A model generated the notes under the pieces. The model saw nothing but the letters and a program-made list of their open reading frames with translations, searched no databases and had not been told where the DNA came from. This document shows positions 22,801-41,638 of a stretch of 64,000 bases of DNA, piece after piece; within the stretch, counting starts at the first letter, position 1, and the number at the start of each line of letters is the position of its first letter. Origin of the DNA: Zeus faber (taxonomy: Eukaryota; Chordata; Actinopteri; Zeiformes; Zeidae); NCBI GenBank assembly GCA_960531495.1, contig OY482847.1:14009568-14073567 (forward strand), written 5' to 3'. Made by a program: the position numbers and the translations under genes.

Positions 22801-23270
22801 CACTACGCCTCTGTCTTACCTCCTCGGAACCTCATTCTGGTGCACAACCTCAGTATCTGACCTTTAACCCATGTCCATGCGTACAGTGGATTATGGGGTG
22901 TTTAACGGTCCTCTCCTTCCTGAGCACAATGAAAACTGAGTTTGACCCTGCAGCTTTGTCTCTCGCATTCATGGAAAAATGTTTATTTTTATTTTATTAT
23001 TATTTTTTCCCCAAAATCCTCCGCATCAATGTATGTAAATTAATCATGTATAAAACCCTCTATTGAGTTCAACCAGATTTGATTACATTTCACTCCGGTC
23101 TCACCAACACAGTGTTTAGTTTAGGGGTTTGGGGGGGGGGGCTTTAAAAAAGCAGTGCAATAGCAGTAAAAGATAATTAAAACGTATAATGCTGTTGTTT
23201 ACTGAAATTGTCAAAGATTTTATACAAAATGTGTATAAGAACATCTGAAAAGTGTTGCAAAATAAAACTT
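19843..23270 (+). other. cdc42se2 3' UTR (with one 3' UTR intron)
   Basis: A 3' UTR intron runs 19847-20551, and an untranslated exon starts at 20552 after CTCTTGCAG. Candidate poly(A) signals are AATAAA near 21069 and AAAATAAAAC near 23260. A UTR of up to about 2.7 kb would fit the long 3' UTR of mammalian CDC42SE2. No coding homology is seen in 20600-23270. Confidence 0.5.
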
Positions 23271-25419
23271 GGATTAAAATGAGATTAAAAAAACAACTGG
23301 ATCCTATTTAGGTCTGTTTTTTTATGTCAAGTTTCTTATACATCCAAGAAACATCTTTGTTGTTGTTGCATCTATTGCTAGAGCTATGGGTTCCTGTGGG
23401 TTAATCATTTTGAGGATATTTGTGAGTGTATTTTTGTCCATATTTTGGCAACACAAGTCTATTTTCTGCAATAAGAGCATGTGCTGTTTGTCACCCAGTT
23501 GTGTACCTTGTGTCTTGAGCTCTGTCAAATGTGTTGCATCATTTATTTTTCGTATCAACCGCAGCAAGAATATGTAAATAGAGAGAGATGTATTGAAATG
23601 TCTGGAAAAGTTTGATAAATAGGAATGTCTTATAAAGTTTGGTGAAGTGAGGCTGAGGTAAGAAGGGCCGAGACGGTGACCAGTAGATTTCCAGAACGTG
23701 TTTGACACAACATTTTCTACACAGTCACGATATAGAGATCTCTTCTCAACGCGGACTCCCCAACCTAAGAATGTGACATTTACATTTGTAAGTCTCGCCA
23801 AGCACAGACAAAGTTTTGATGTTAACTGCTCCAAGTAAATCTAAAAGCAAAATAAAATGTGTGTAAATACATTCAAACATTTTACAGCGCATTACTGAAA
23901 GAAAAACATGACATTAGTAGAATTCCAGAGTAAGGGATGAGCTTCTCTAGCGTGCCAACCTACCTCCATGCATTCTAATCATGTTGAAGTCTGTACTCGA
24001 CCACATTTTTTTGTACCAGTTGTTTAGTGAAAAGTGAATGTATTGTGTTGCATACTCTCCCTGCGCCTCGCCTTAACACTGTCTTCAAGCTGGACTGAAT
24101 GTTGAAGTTGGCATCAAAATGCATATATTAAAATCTGATTATACTCAATTAAAATTGACTGTTTTTTTTTAATCTAGTCCCCAATCTTGTCTTTTGACCT
24201 CCTTCGCTTGTCTTGATTCAGGCAATCGGTTCCTTGATCCCGTATCCATAGTAACAAAGAGATGTCGTCCTGCAAGGCACAATAAAATATTTCTCTCTGC
24301 GAAGTTTTCTTCCATCCCACCGTGCCGTTCAATTTCCATGTTCGCTTTCTTCCTGTAGACCCAGCAGAAGTAGTCTGGCTGCCAATGACACTTCTGTAGT
24401 GGTAAAACATTTTTCTATTTTCTTTTTTTTTCTCATTGTGTCTTTATCTTAAGATAAGATAGGAAACATGGTTCTGTTATACCAAAAATCCCAAGTATCA
24501 ATCACCCTAAACCAGTGGTCTCAAACTCAAATTGGGGGAGCAAAAATAAACTTATATATATTATAAAATTTTTTACACTGCGTTAGTGAATGGTATAAAA
24601 TGTCTAAATGTATTTATAAACAAAATGATTCATCCAGTGCAGGAGTAGAACCCTGGAGTCTCCTTCCACCCAAAGCATCGCGATCAATCAGAACAAGTGG
24701 ACTGTGACAAGTGTCGGGCGTCTCCCGGGGCAGTTTACGCAACGCACTGGACATGTTTTGGAAACAAGGAGGACATTCAATGGTTATACAGCTGTTGAAA
24801 AGTTGAAAGATGAGAAAAAAAATATACCCTCTCAACACAACTGTTCCATTTGCTGAGAAAAATAAAACATTTTACAAGCTGGAAAATAAATCAAACTCCG
24901 CCCTTCTCAAATATTGTCTTATATTAAAAAAAAAAAAATGTAATTCAGCCATAAAACGGTCAAGAACCAAGGGCAGCCATTTTTTTTAAATGAAGGCAAG
25001 CAATTCTAGATCAGTAGTTGACACGAACAGAATCTACGCTGACATTCGTGCTGACATCTGGACTGTCACGATCTCAACGCAGCAATATGGCACGAAGAGG
25101 AAGACACTCAGCAAGGCACTTAACAAAATAACATCCAAACATTCATCGCATAGCAAGTGTGTCACAGCACGGCAAACCAGTTATTGTTTTTCAATTGTTT
25201 GATTAAAAACGTAGGCGAGCTTCCTCCTCTTTGTGCTCCACCAGGCTCCTCGTGTTTTGTTTTGTGTTTTTCTGCCTTCCTGTGGCTCATTTAAATATCA
25301 AAGCGTGGCTCAGTCACCAGATCATCTTTCCTTCTACAGACTTAAAGTAACCAGCAAAATTAAATCTAGCTGCAAGCTCCTGCCTGTGTGAGTGAGTGTG
25401 TGAGTGAGTGAGTGAGTGA

Positions 25420-25451
<32 letters not shown>

Positions 25452-25628
25452 GTGATGGTGTGTCAGAGGTGCAGCTTGGCTTGGAACAGGATCTCCGTGT
25501 CGGCTTGCTTGGATCAGCAGACACGGTAGCTGACCGCTACGCAGGCTGCCCCCTTTTTCCCAGTCTCTTTTGTCGCCACCTTCCCAGTCGCCAGAGCGGC
25601 CAACAGACGCACGGGTCGGTCCGGGAGT
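23271..25628. other. Intergenic / probable IRF 3' UTR, no gene recognised
   Basis: A 170-codon minus-strand frame (23834-23322) is open but resembles nothing known and has no splice context. At about 24512 the text CCAGTGGTCTCAAACTC is a hAT-like terminal repeat remnant. Near 24910-24930 is a poly(A) run. The part next to 25629 is likely the IRF 3' UTR on the minus strand. Confidence 0.4.
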
Positions 25629-25879
25629 CTACGGCGTCGTCGCCCACTGTGCTTTGGGCCAAACGGAGAGTTCTTTGTTACAGCACTGAGCGGCGGAATC
25701 GTCATTTTCCGTCCAGAGCATGAAGCTGTCGGAGTAGACGCTGTTGAGGTAGTCCTCCCCGTCACCTGAGGCACCGCATGAGATACCAAGAGGGGAAAAA
25801 GGAGGAAAAGGGTTAATAATTAAATCAGAAGTGATAGTCTCTCATCCAACAATGTGTAAACACGCACACGCGCGCGCGC

Positions 25880-25929
<50 letters not shown>

Positions 25930-26925
25930 GTGTCTTACAGTTCCAGTGGTCTCTCAGTGTGTGTGCTCTCCATCCTCGCTGTTCTGCACTCTGGTTCCAC
26001 AGTTCAGCACTGCCCAGGTCCATCAGCTGCAACGGAAGAGACAACACACAGTGAGCCAGTCAACCGGTCAGTCGGCCAATCAAACAGCTAATCATTCAAT
26101 CAGCCGGACAGTCAGTCAGTTAGTCAGTAGTCTGTATGACAACATTTGTATGTTTTACCTTATAGACAGCTTCACTTTGCTCCTGCTCCTCCTGCCTGGT
26201 TTCCCACAGACCTGTACAGGAACAACAACAGAAAACAAATGATCAACTCTGTGAGACGAGACGTCATCATGATAAACCATAACTTTACACAACCAGACAT
26301 GACGGCCAGTTGGAATAAAATGACATTGCCCATAGCTGCCGTTTGTGTGTGTGTCCATGTGTGTGTGTCTGTGTGTGTGCGTGCGTGCGTCTCACCGTGT
26401 GTCCTTGCGTTCCCGCACGCATAATCAACCGGCGAGTCCACCCACGGTCCCTCTTTTCCCAATTTAGTGTTTGTTGAGTCGAGAGTGTGTGTCGGGCTCG
26501 GTTGCGGGGTGTGTGTAGGGTGCGCGGTGTGCGCCGCGTGGTGACATCGCGCATCGCCACCGGCCTCCCCCGACGCACTCATCGGCCGCGGCCTCAACCT
26601 GGCGGGCGTCCGCTTCCCTGCAGAGGAGAGCGAGGGCGAGAGAGAGAGCGAGGGAGAGTGGGAAGGGGGCCGCGCGGCCCTGGTGGCTGTGCGCCGAGTC
26701 AAACCGCGGCCTCACCTCTATTGCGTGTGTGAGTGTGTGTGCGGGGCAGCATCCTGTAGACCCTGGAGGCATTGTTCCCTTTCTTCCTGCTCTGCTCTGG
26801 AAGCTCGCAGACGTCGCGCAAAGAGTTTAGAGCGCAGCGGAAATTGGCCTTCCACGTCTTCGGGTCCGGTTGGTCCCGGCCCGGACGGTAGCGCCCTGGA
26901 ATGGAGGAGAGGGCAAACGGTTTCC

Positions 26926-26975
<50 letters not shown>

Positions 26976-28246
26976 GTGTGTGTGCGTGTGTTGGCGTATA
27001 TGTAAGAGAAGGATCCAGGTCCTATACATGTCTATGCCTACATTATTAAGGCAACTTGAAATGCTCAGTGAGCATCTTTACACCATGATAATTAACCCAT
27101 GATCAGCTGGAGAGTTACAGATTACCGTGAATCAATAATCACGGCTCTACCGGGGTTTTGCCTAATTTGGCCATATTTGATGGACGAAGTGACATATGCT
27201 AGTTGGGAGAGTACATAATATACATTATATCTGCATTCTCAATCGTGATAAAAAGGTATTTGAAGCAAACAAAAACTGGATACAAAAAGACAGAATAAAA
27301 AGCTGTAGCAGGGCTTTATCCATTATTGAGACAGGGGGCAGTGATGACCAGAGTTTTTGCAAAACTGAAATCGACACTTGCTTGGCAACGAAAAAGGAGA
27401 ACTCATTGTGTTCCTCAGCTTTGCAGGAAACTTGCTTCAATCGGTAGAAAGGTATTTGATATGTCTTTATATGTACAACTGGCTGTTGACAGGCCTGTCG
27501 TACTTTGTTAGTAATTCGATAACCCGTCACACTCACCGGAGTGGAGCTTTCCCATATTGTGGTGTGAACACAGCAGCTTGGGGTATCGTTCCCAGGGCCC
27601 AATTGTAATGGGTCATTACACTTAAAAACATGCAGTCAGGTTGAATTTGTAGGAAAAGTGGGTTAATGACTTGCTTTCAGTGTTGGTTATCTAACAATTG
27701 TGCTTGTTATATTGTTACACAATTATATTATATTGTTATCTCTCTTAATAAGTGGTTAGGATAAAGTATTAGTAGTAAAAACAATGATATAATAATACCA
27801 ACAATAATTACAATCATCATCATAATCATAATAATATAATAATATGAATAATAATAACAAAATAATAATAAAAATAATAATATCAAATAATAAATTATAT
27901 AATAACTAAATATATGTGGTGCAGTGGTTGTTATATTGCCATACTGTTTCACTATTATATTATTATCTGTCTCAATAAGTTGCTAAAGTATTGGTCATAA
28001 AATGATTAGTAAGTGAAATACAATAACAACAATAGTAATAATAAAATAATAACAAAAAACAAATTATAATAATAATATAAAATACTACATAATAAATAAT
28101 ATAATAACATATATGGTGGTGCAGTGGTTGTTATATTGTTACACTATTATATTATTATCCATCTCAATTATGTGAGTATTGGTAGTAAAATGTTATAGTG
28201 ATATATCATATAACAACAATAATAATAATAATAATTATTATTATTG

Positions 28247-28277
<31 letters not shown>

Positions 28278-28657
28278 ATGAAATAATAATATGCAATATA
28301 CAAACATAATATATTGTATAATAACTACATATATATGGTGGTGAGGGGGTCCTACCAGTGTGCATGGCCCAACTCATGAACAACGTGGCGTCCTGGTCGA
28401 TGCTCCAGCCGTGTCGAGCTGCGTGTCTCCATGGGATCTGGAAGACTTGTGCTGACTGTACGAGAGAAAAGAATGAACAAAACAACAACAACACAAAACA
28501 ACATAGAAAGCTGTCCAACAAAGTTAAAATTGCCCGCCGCGTGCCACGTGACAGTGGCATGTACCTGGTCCAGCCAGCTGACCCCCGGGTATTTCCCGGA
28601 CTGGATCTGTTCCTCCAACCACGGCCTCAACCTCGAGCGACGAGCCGCTTTGTTCAT
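25629..28657 (-). CDS. irf11: Interferon regulatory factor, IRF1 group (probably teleost IRF11)
   Basis: Transcription factor that binds GAAA-type interferon-stimulated response elements. Coding exons (minus): 28657-28565, 28455-28356, 26895-26716, 26617-26396, 26211-26159, 26026-25939 and 25765-25629; 873 nt, 290 aa. The DNA-binding domain (1-118) has the conserved tryptophans W13, W28, W40, W48, W60 and W79, and the DNA-contact run FRCALNSL (R84, C85, N88, S89). It opens [17 protein letters not shown] and closes [16 protein letters not shown] basic stretch ([15 protein letters not shown]) follows, then a His/Thr/Pro-rich linker and an acidic, aromatic C-terminus ([17 protein letters not shown]). 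There is no IAD, as in IRF1/2. The ATG lies one base inside its exon (CACAG|GATG); an upstream untranslated exon ends with a donor at 28833. Divergence from canonical fish IRF1 suggests IRF11; irf1 is the alternative. It adjoins cdc42se2 as IRF1 does in human 5q31. Confidence 0.88.
25884..25929. repeat. (CA)n microsatellite, IRF intron 6
   Basis: CA run lying about ten bases beyond the exon 6 donor on the minus strand (GTAAGACACTTGTGTG), so the intron begins with a UG repeat. Further CA/TG runs lie at 26341-26390 (next to the exon 4 donor) and 26925-26990 (upstream of exon 3). Confidence 0.9.
27706..28340. repeat. Threefold ~210-bp tandem repeat plus (TAA)n, IRF intron 2
   Basis: Three imperfect units start near 27706, 27928 and 28129. 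Each begins with GTTATATTG(T/C)(T/C)A and a run through ATTATATTATTATC, passes into TAA/ATT trinucleotide repeats, and ends TATATGGTGGTG or similar. The last unit ends within about 16 bases of the IRF exon 2 donor (28355). Confidence 0.75.
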
Positions 28658-28938
28658 CCTGTGTGACAAAAAACATATTCATACACCATCAAAAATAAAC
28701 CCTCAAGTCGTTTTTCAGATAAAGTTTCTCCTATTAAAGGGTTCTTTATAAAGGAGGTTTTGTAGGTGCAGTACGTACGCTGTTATTTCTTTTTCTTCTT
28801 GCGTGGCTCCACTATCGCCGCCGCCCTCTTACCTTGTGAGAAGCCTTGGTTTCTGAGTAAATGGGGTGGATTTCCAGTCCCAGGTTATCAAGCACATTGG
28901 CAGATGGAATAATCAGTTTTGCCTATCCGGTTCGTGGC

Positions 28939-29930
28939 GACAAACAGGTCGATCAGGTGCAAGTACAGAAAGGAGGGGAGATCGAGGGCCCGGTCGCACC
29001 TCAAATAAATATGTACGGTGAAAGTACAGGTAGAGGTGCCTGGCGGTGTCAGTATGTGAGCGTGGGGACCTGAGGTTGTCTTCAGGGAACCCCTCCTCCT
29101 GTCAGGACGGTTCTCCAATCACCGATCTGACAGTTGAGACCTTGACACCGTGAAAAACCATCGTCCCACCATCCGGTCACAGGAGAAGCATGAGAAAACA
29201 TGAGAAAGGAGAGATGCTCGCTGAAGGCAGGAGTGGGAGCATGGTTTGGATTTGAGGATTTTTATTATTTGTGTATTGAGGGGACATATTATATCAGAGT
29301 TAGATTCAATACTTAAAGACATTTTATATTCAATTGAGAACTGTTTTTTTGACAAATCATCTCTCTTATTCAATGTAATAATTCATGGTATGTAATAATT
29401 CAATTCAATTATTCTATGGTTGTTTTGGTTTGGGGTTATGGTTGACATCAGAAATGTTGACTCTGATGTAGAAGAACTGAAGAAGGTAAGGCTTAATATT
29501 TGTAAAACAGAATTGAAGACATTAGGGTTGAGTGTATTGGAAGACGCTTGAGTATGAATTCATGTAATTATCAATTTATTTAATTAAATTAAATAATTAA
29601 TAATAAATTGACCAATGCTGTGTATGATGATTCCCCAAAATGAACTCCACAGGGTTTCAATCTGTAATATTTGCACCTAATCCAGTGTACTCTACAGTAC
29701 ATCTTCGGATGTGATATATTCTTTAAGGTTTTCTACTGACTTAAGAGCCCATGAAGCTCAGGTAGACAAGAACACAAACTTAGATTTGATATGATGTCAT
29801 GTTGAGGCGTGCACTTCTGCAGCAGCCGTTCTGCTTTTCTAGGGAACGTCTATAAGGAAGTAGAAGTCGTTCCTGTTGTTTAAAAACCATGCAGTGTGGT
29901 AAATTTACTTTTTGAGAACAAACATTGATT
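28939..29930. other. Duplicated flank and AT-rich stretch behind il4r copy A
   Basis: 28939-29370 is the flank shared with 39033-39410. The following 29400-29930 is AT-rich, has no recognisable gene, and has no counterpart in unit B, where an L2-type LINE fragment occupies the corresponding position. Confidence 0.6.
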
Positions 29931-30416
29931 GGATTTGTTTCTCACACCAGAACCCAACACAGTCAATGAAAAACATACACAAAGAGAAACTTGAAAAATA
30001 GATGTAATGTGCAATGGTATATATATACATTTATACAAATTCAAAAGTTAACACAGTAACAAGATGGTGAAAAAAGAAATCCAGCCCGTGTGATGCCTGT
30101 GTCTACCAGACAATGCATCTAGACTGTCAGTCGTTTAAATACGTTTACAACATTGGTGTCATCATACTCGACTTCTGCCGTAACCTGAAGAATATATGTG
30201 TGAACACTGGCCAAAAAGCAGAGGCATCCCAACAAAAAGTAAATAAAACACAAGCATTAAACACTAAGATAACAGCTGACCATCAACTCAGACCAATCTG
30301 CTCTGCTGGGTTTGGTGTTCAGGGACACCTTGGCCATGGCACATTGTATTTTGCGGTAAGGAGCTTTGAGGCATTTAACAAAGGAATTTGTCTGGATATT
30401 TGTCTAACTGGTCTGT

Positions 30417-38190
<7,774 letters not shown>

Positions 38191-38820
38191 GGCCGCTTCC
38201 TGGGAGACGTTCCACTACTCTTCGTGGGACCCGCCGTCGAGTCGGAGCCGTAGCTGGATGCGGCAATCGCGAACGGATCGGTCGCTGCGAAATTATCTTT
38301 TGAACGAGTCGAGAGTCGGGAGCCACTCCGACAGAAGAGACCAGCGGGTGAATATTCGACTTACAAACTATGAATAACTACCAAGGAGTCGGGACTACGT
38401 CAACGTGGTTGTTAAAAGACCTAAGACATTCGGCGTCGTTCATATTGGTATGGATTCTGACAGGCGACTGATTTACACTGTGACTGGTTGTTTCACCAAA
38501 ATAAAAACAAATACTTTTGAACCACAGTTCGGATTCTTCCGCCCTAATCGATACCTTGGACACGAATCAAATGTGGGGTTTTTTTTTTTAAGAGGATTCA
38601 CGATCGAACGAACCGAGAGTCGGATAATCGAACGCGTCGTTTTACTGAGCGACTCGTCAGGAAGCGACTCTCGGGAAAAGAGTCGAACCTGACATCACTG
38701 GACTGACGTCGTTTTCCAGAGAAACCCTCCTCATACTGGAAGTACACTGGGAATGCGTCACCTCTCCGCACAAACTTGAACGACGCTGCTGGGAGAAGTC
38801 TCGTTTCAAGTGAGGAACTG

Positions 38821-39032
38821 CCTGTTCCTCACAAAACTTGTATGTCTGCGCATATAAACTGACAGAGGGCAGGGAAGGGCCGGACCAGGACAGCCCGGTT
38901 GGTTAGATTGTGTAACATTTAAAAAAATAAAAATAAAGTTCTTTTTTAACGGCAGCCTTTGCAATTTGAAAATTGCGTTCTATTAAATTACTTTTCCAGG
39001 TTGCATTCGATCAATCAAATGACTAAGATTAA
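38821..39032. repeat. Junction spacer between the two il4r units, with interspersed repeat
   Basis: The 212 bp between the units contains a segment (about 38890-39030) that recurs at 50830-50980 in nsmce1 intron 3. Shared parts include GGTTAGATTGTGTAACAT, GGCAGCCTTT, CAATTTGAAAATTG and CAATCAAATG. Family not recognised. Confidence 0.7.
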
Positions 39033-39400
39033 GACAAACAGGTCGATTAAGGTGCAAGTACAAAAAGAAGGGAATACCGGGGGCCCAGACGCACCTCAAA
39101 TAAATATGTACGGTGAAAGTACAGGTAGAGGTGCCTGGCGGTGTCAGTGTCAGTGTATGTGGGCGTGGGGACCTGAGGTTGTCCTCAGGGAACCCCTCCT
39201 CCCGTCAGGACGGTTCTCCAATCACCGATCTGACAGTTGAGACCTTGACACCGTGAAAAACCATCCTCCTACCATCTGAAGGCAGGCGTCAGAGTGGGAG
39301 CATGGTTTGGATTTGAGGATTTTTGAGGTGTGTATTAAGGGGACATATTATATCAGAGTTGGATTTAATACTAAGACAATTTATTTTTAATTGAGAACTC

Positions 39401-41123
39401 ATTTTTGGACTCCGTTTCAGTGGGGGGTCCCGGGCCTTGTTGATCAGGCCAGTTGCAGATGGGAAGAAAATGTTCTTGTGGTGAGGGGGTTTGGCCTTGT
39501 TGGACCACAGCCTCCAGCATGAGGAAAGTGTTTCAAACTGTTTGTGTCCGGGGTGGGAGGAGTCAGCCACAATCGTACCTGCACGCCTCAGGGTCCTGGA
39601 GGTGTACAGGTCCTGGAGAGATGGCAGATTGCAGCAAAGCACCTTCTCAGCAAACCGAATGACACGCTGCAGTCTCCATTTGTCCTTGGATGTTGCAGGA
39701 GTGTACCAGATGGTGATGGAGGAGGTGAGAATGGACTCAAGTTGTAGAAGTGGAGTTGTAGAAGTCTCTGGCAGGTTGAACTTCCTCAGTTTGTCCTTTG
39801 CTGGGCTTTCCTGACGATGGAGATGATGTTCAGCTCCCACTTGAGGTCCTGGGAGATGATGGTTTCCAGGAAGTGGCAGGACTCCACAGAGTCGACTGGG
39901 GAGTCACACAGGGTGATGGGGGGGGGGCTGCGTTCTTCCTGAAGTCCACAACCATATCCACTGTCTTCACAGCGTTGAGCTCCAGGTTGTTCTGGCTGCA
40001 CCAAGACACCAGATGGTCAAGCTCGCACCTGTAGGCGAACTCTTCACCACCAGAGATGAGCCCAATGAGGGTGGTGTTGTCTGCAAATGTCAGGAGCTTG
40101 ACAGACTGGTGGCTGGAGGTGCAGCTGTTGGTGTACAGGGAGAAGAGCAGAGGAGAAAGAACACAGCCTTGAGGGGAACCGGTGCTGATGGTCCGGGAGT
40201 CTAGAGAAGTGTTTTCCCATTTTCACGTGCTGCTTCCTGTCGCACAGGAAGTCTGTGATCCTCCTGCAGGTGGAGTCAGGCACGCTCAGCTGGGAGAGCT
40301 AGACCTGCAGAAGAGCCGGGATGATTGTGTTGAAGGCGGAGCTGAAATCCGCAAACAGGATCCTGGTGTAGGTTCCTGAGGAGTCCAGGTGCTGGAGGAT
40401 GAAGTGGAGGGCCAGGTTTATTGCATCGTCTACTGATCTGTTGGCTCTGTCGGCGAACTGCAGGGGGTCCAGGAGAGGGTCCGTGATGGATTTGAGGTGG
40501 GAATGCACAAGGTGTTCAAAAGACTTCATCACAAGAGGTCAGGGTGACGGGTCTTTAATCATTAAGCACTGTGGTCCTTGACTTCTTTGGGAGTGGGATG
40601 ATGGTGGAGGATTTAAAGCAGGCTGGTACATGGCATGTCTCCAGTGAGGCGTTGAAGATGTCTGAACACTGGAGACAGCTGATCAGCACAGTGCTTCAGG
40701 GTCAGCAGTCCTGAAAACGTCCCAATCGGTGCAATCCAAGCATGCCTGCAGATCCTCCACAGCTTCACTGGTCCACTTCTTTGATGTCCTCACCACAGGT
40801 TTGCACAGCTTTAACTTCTGCCTGTATGCAGGAATCAGGTGGACCTTGAGGTGGTCAGAGTGTCCTAATGCAGCTCGGTGGACGGTGTCATAGCCACTGC
40901 TTGCTGTGGTATAACAGTGGTCCAAAGTATTCTCCTCTCTGTGGGGCAATTAATAAACTGCCTATATTGGGGGAGTTCGTGGCTGAGGTTTCCTTTGTTA
41001 AAGTCGCAAAGGACAATAACCAAGGAGTAGGGGTTTGTCCGTTCCACACACCGTATCAGGTCAGCGAGCATGCGCTGTGCATCCTGCACGTTGGCTTGCG
41101 GTGGTATGTAAACACCGACTACT
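39401..41123 (-). mobile_element. L2/CR1-type LINE fragment, dead
   Basis: Minus-strand fragment of a non-LTR retrotransposon. It contains part of an endonuclease region (VVGVYIPPQANVQDA near 41110), reverse transcriptase pieces ([17 protein letters not shown] and [18 protein letters not shown] near 40310-40440), and the C-terminal region ESILTSSITIWY and SLQDLYTSRTLRRAGTIV (about 39560-39730). It resembles Maui/L2 or Rex1-like fish elements. It is broken by many frameshifts and stops and is truncated at its 5' end at about 41123, where il4r-unit sequence resumes. No 3' tail is visible. Confidence 0.82.
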
Positions 41124-41638
41124 ATGAATTTGTCTCTAACACCAGAACCCAGAACAGTCAATGACAAACACACACAGGGAGAAACTTGAAAAATATATAT
41201 AATGTGCAATAGTGTATACATATACATTTATACAAAAGCAAAAGTTAACATAACAAGATGGTGAAAAAATAAATAAATAATAAATCCAGCCAGTAGATGC
41301 CTGTGTCTACCAGACAATGCATCTAGACTGTCAGTCGTTTAAATACGTTTACAACATTGGTGTCATCATACTCGACTTCTGCCGTAACCTGATAAATATA
41401 TGTGTGAACACTGGCCAAAAAGCAGAGGCATCCCAACAAAAAGTAAATAAAACACAACAAGCATTAAACACTAAGATAACAGCTGACCATCAACTCAGAC
41501 CAATCTGCTCTGCTGGGTTTGGTGTTCAGGGACACCTTGGCCATGGCACATTGTATTTTGCGGTAAGGAGCTTTGAGGCATTTAACAAAGGAATTTGTCT
41601 GGATATTTGTCTAAATGGTCTGTTCACTCTGTGGTGCT

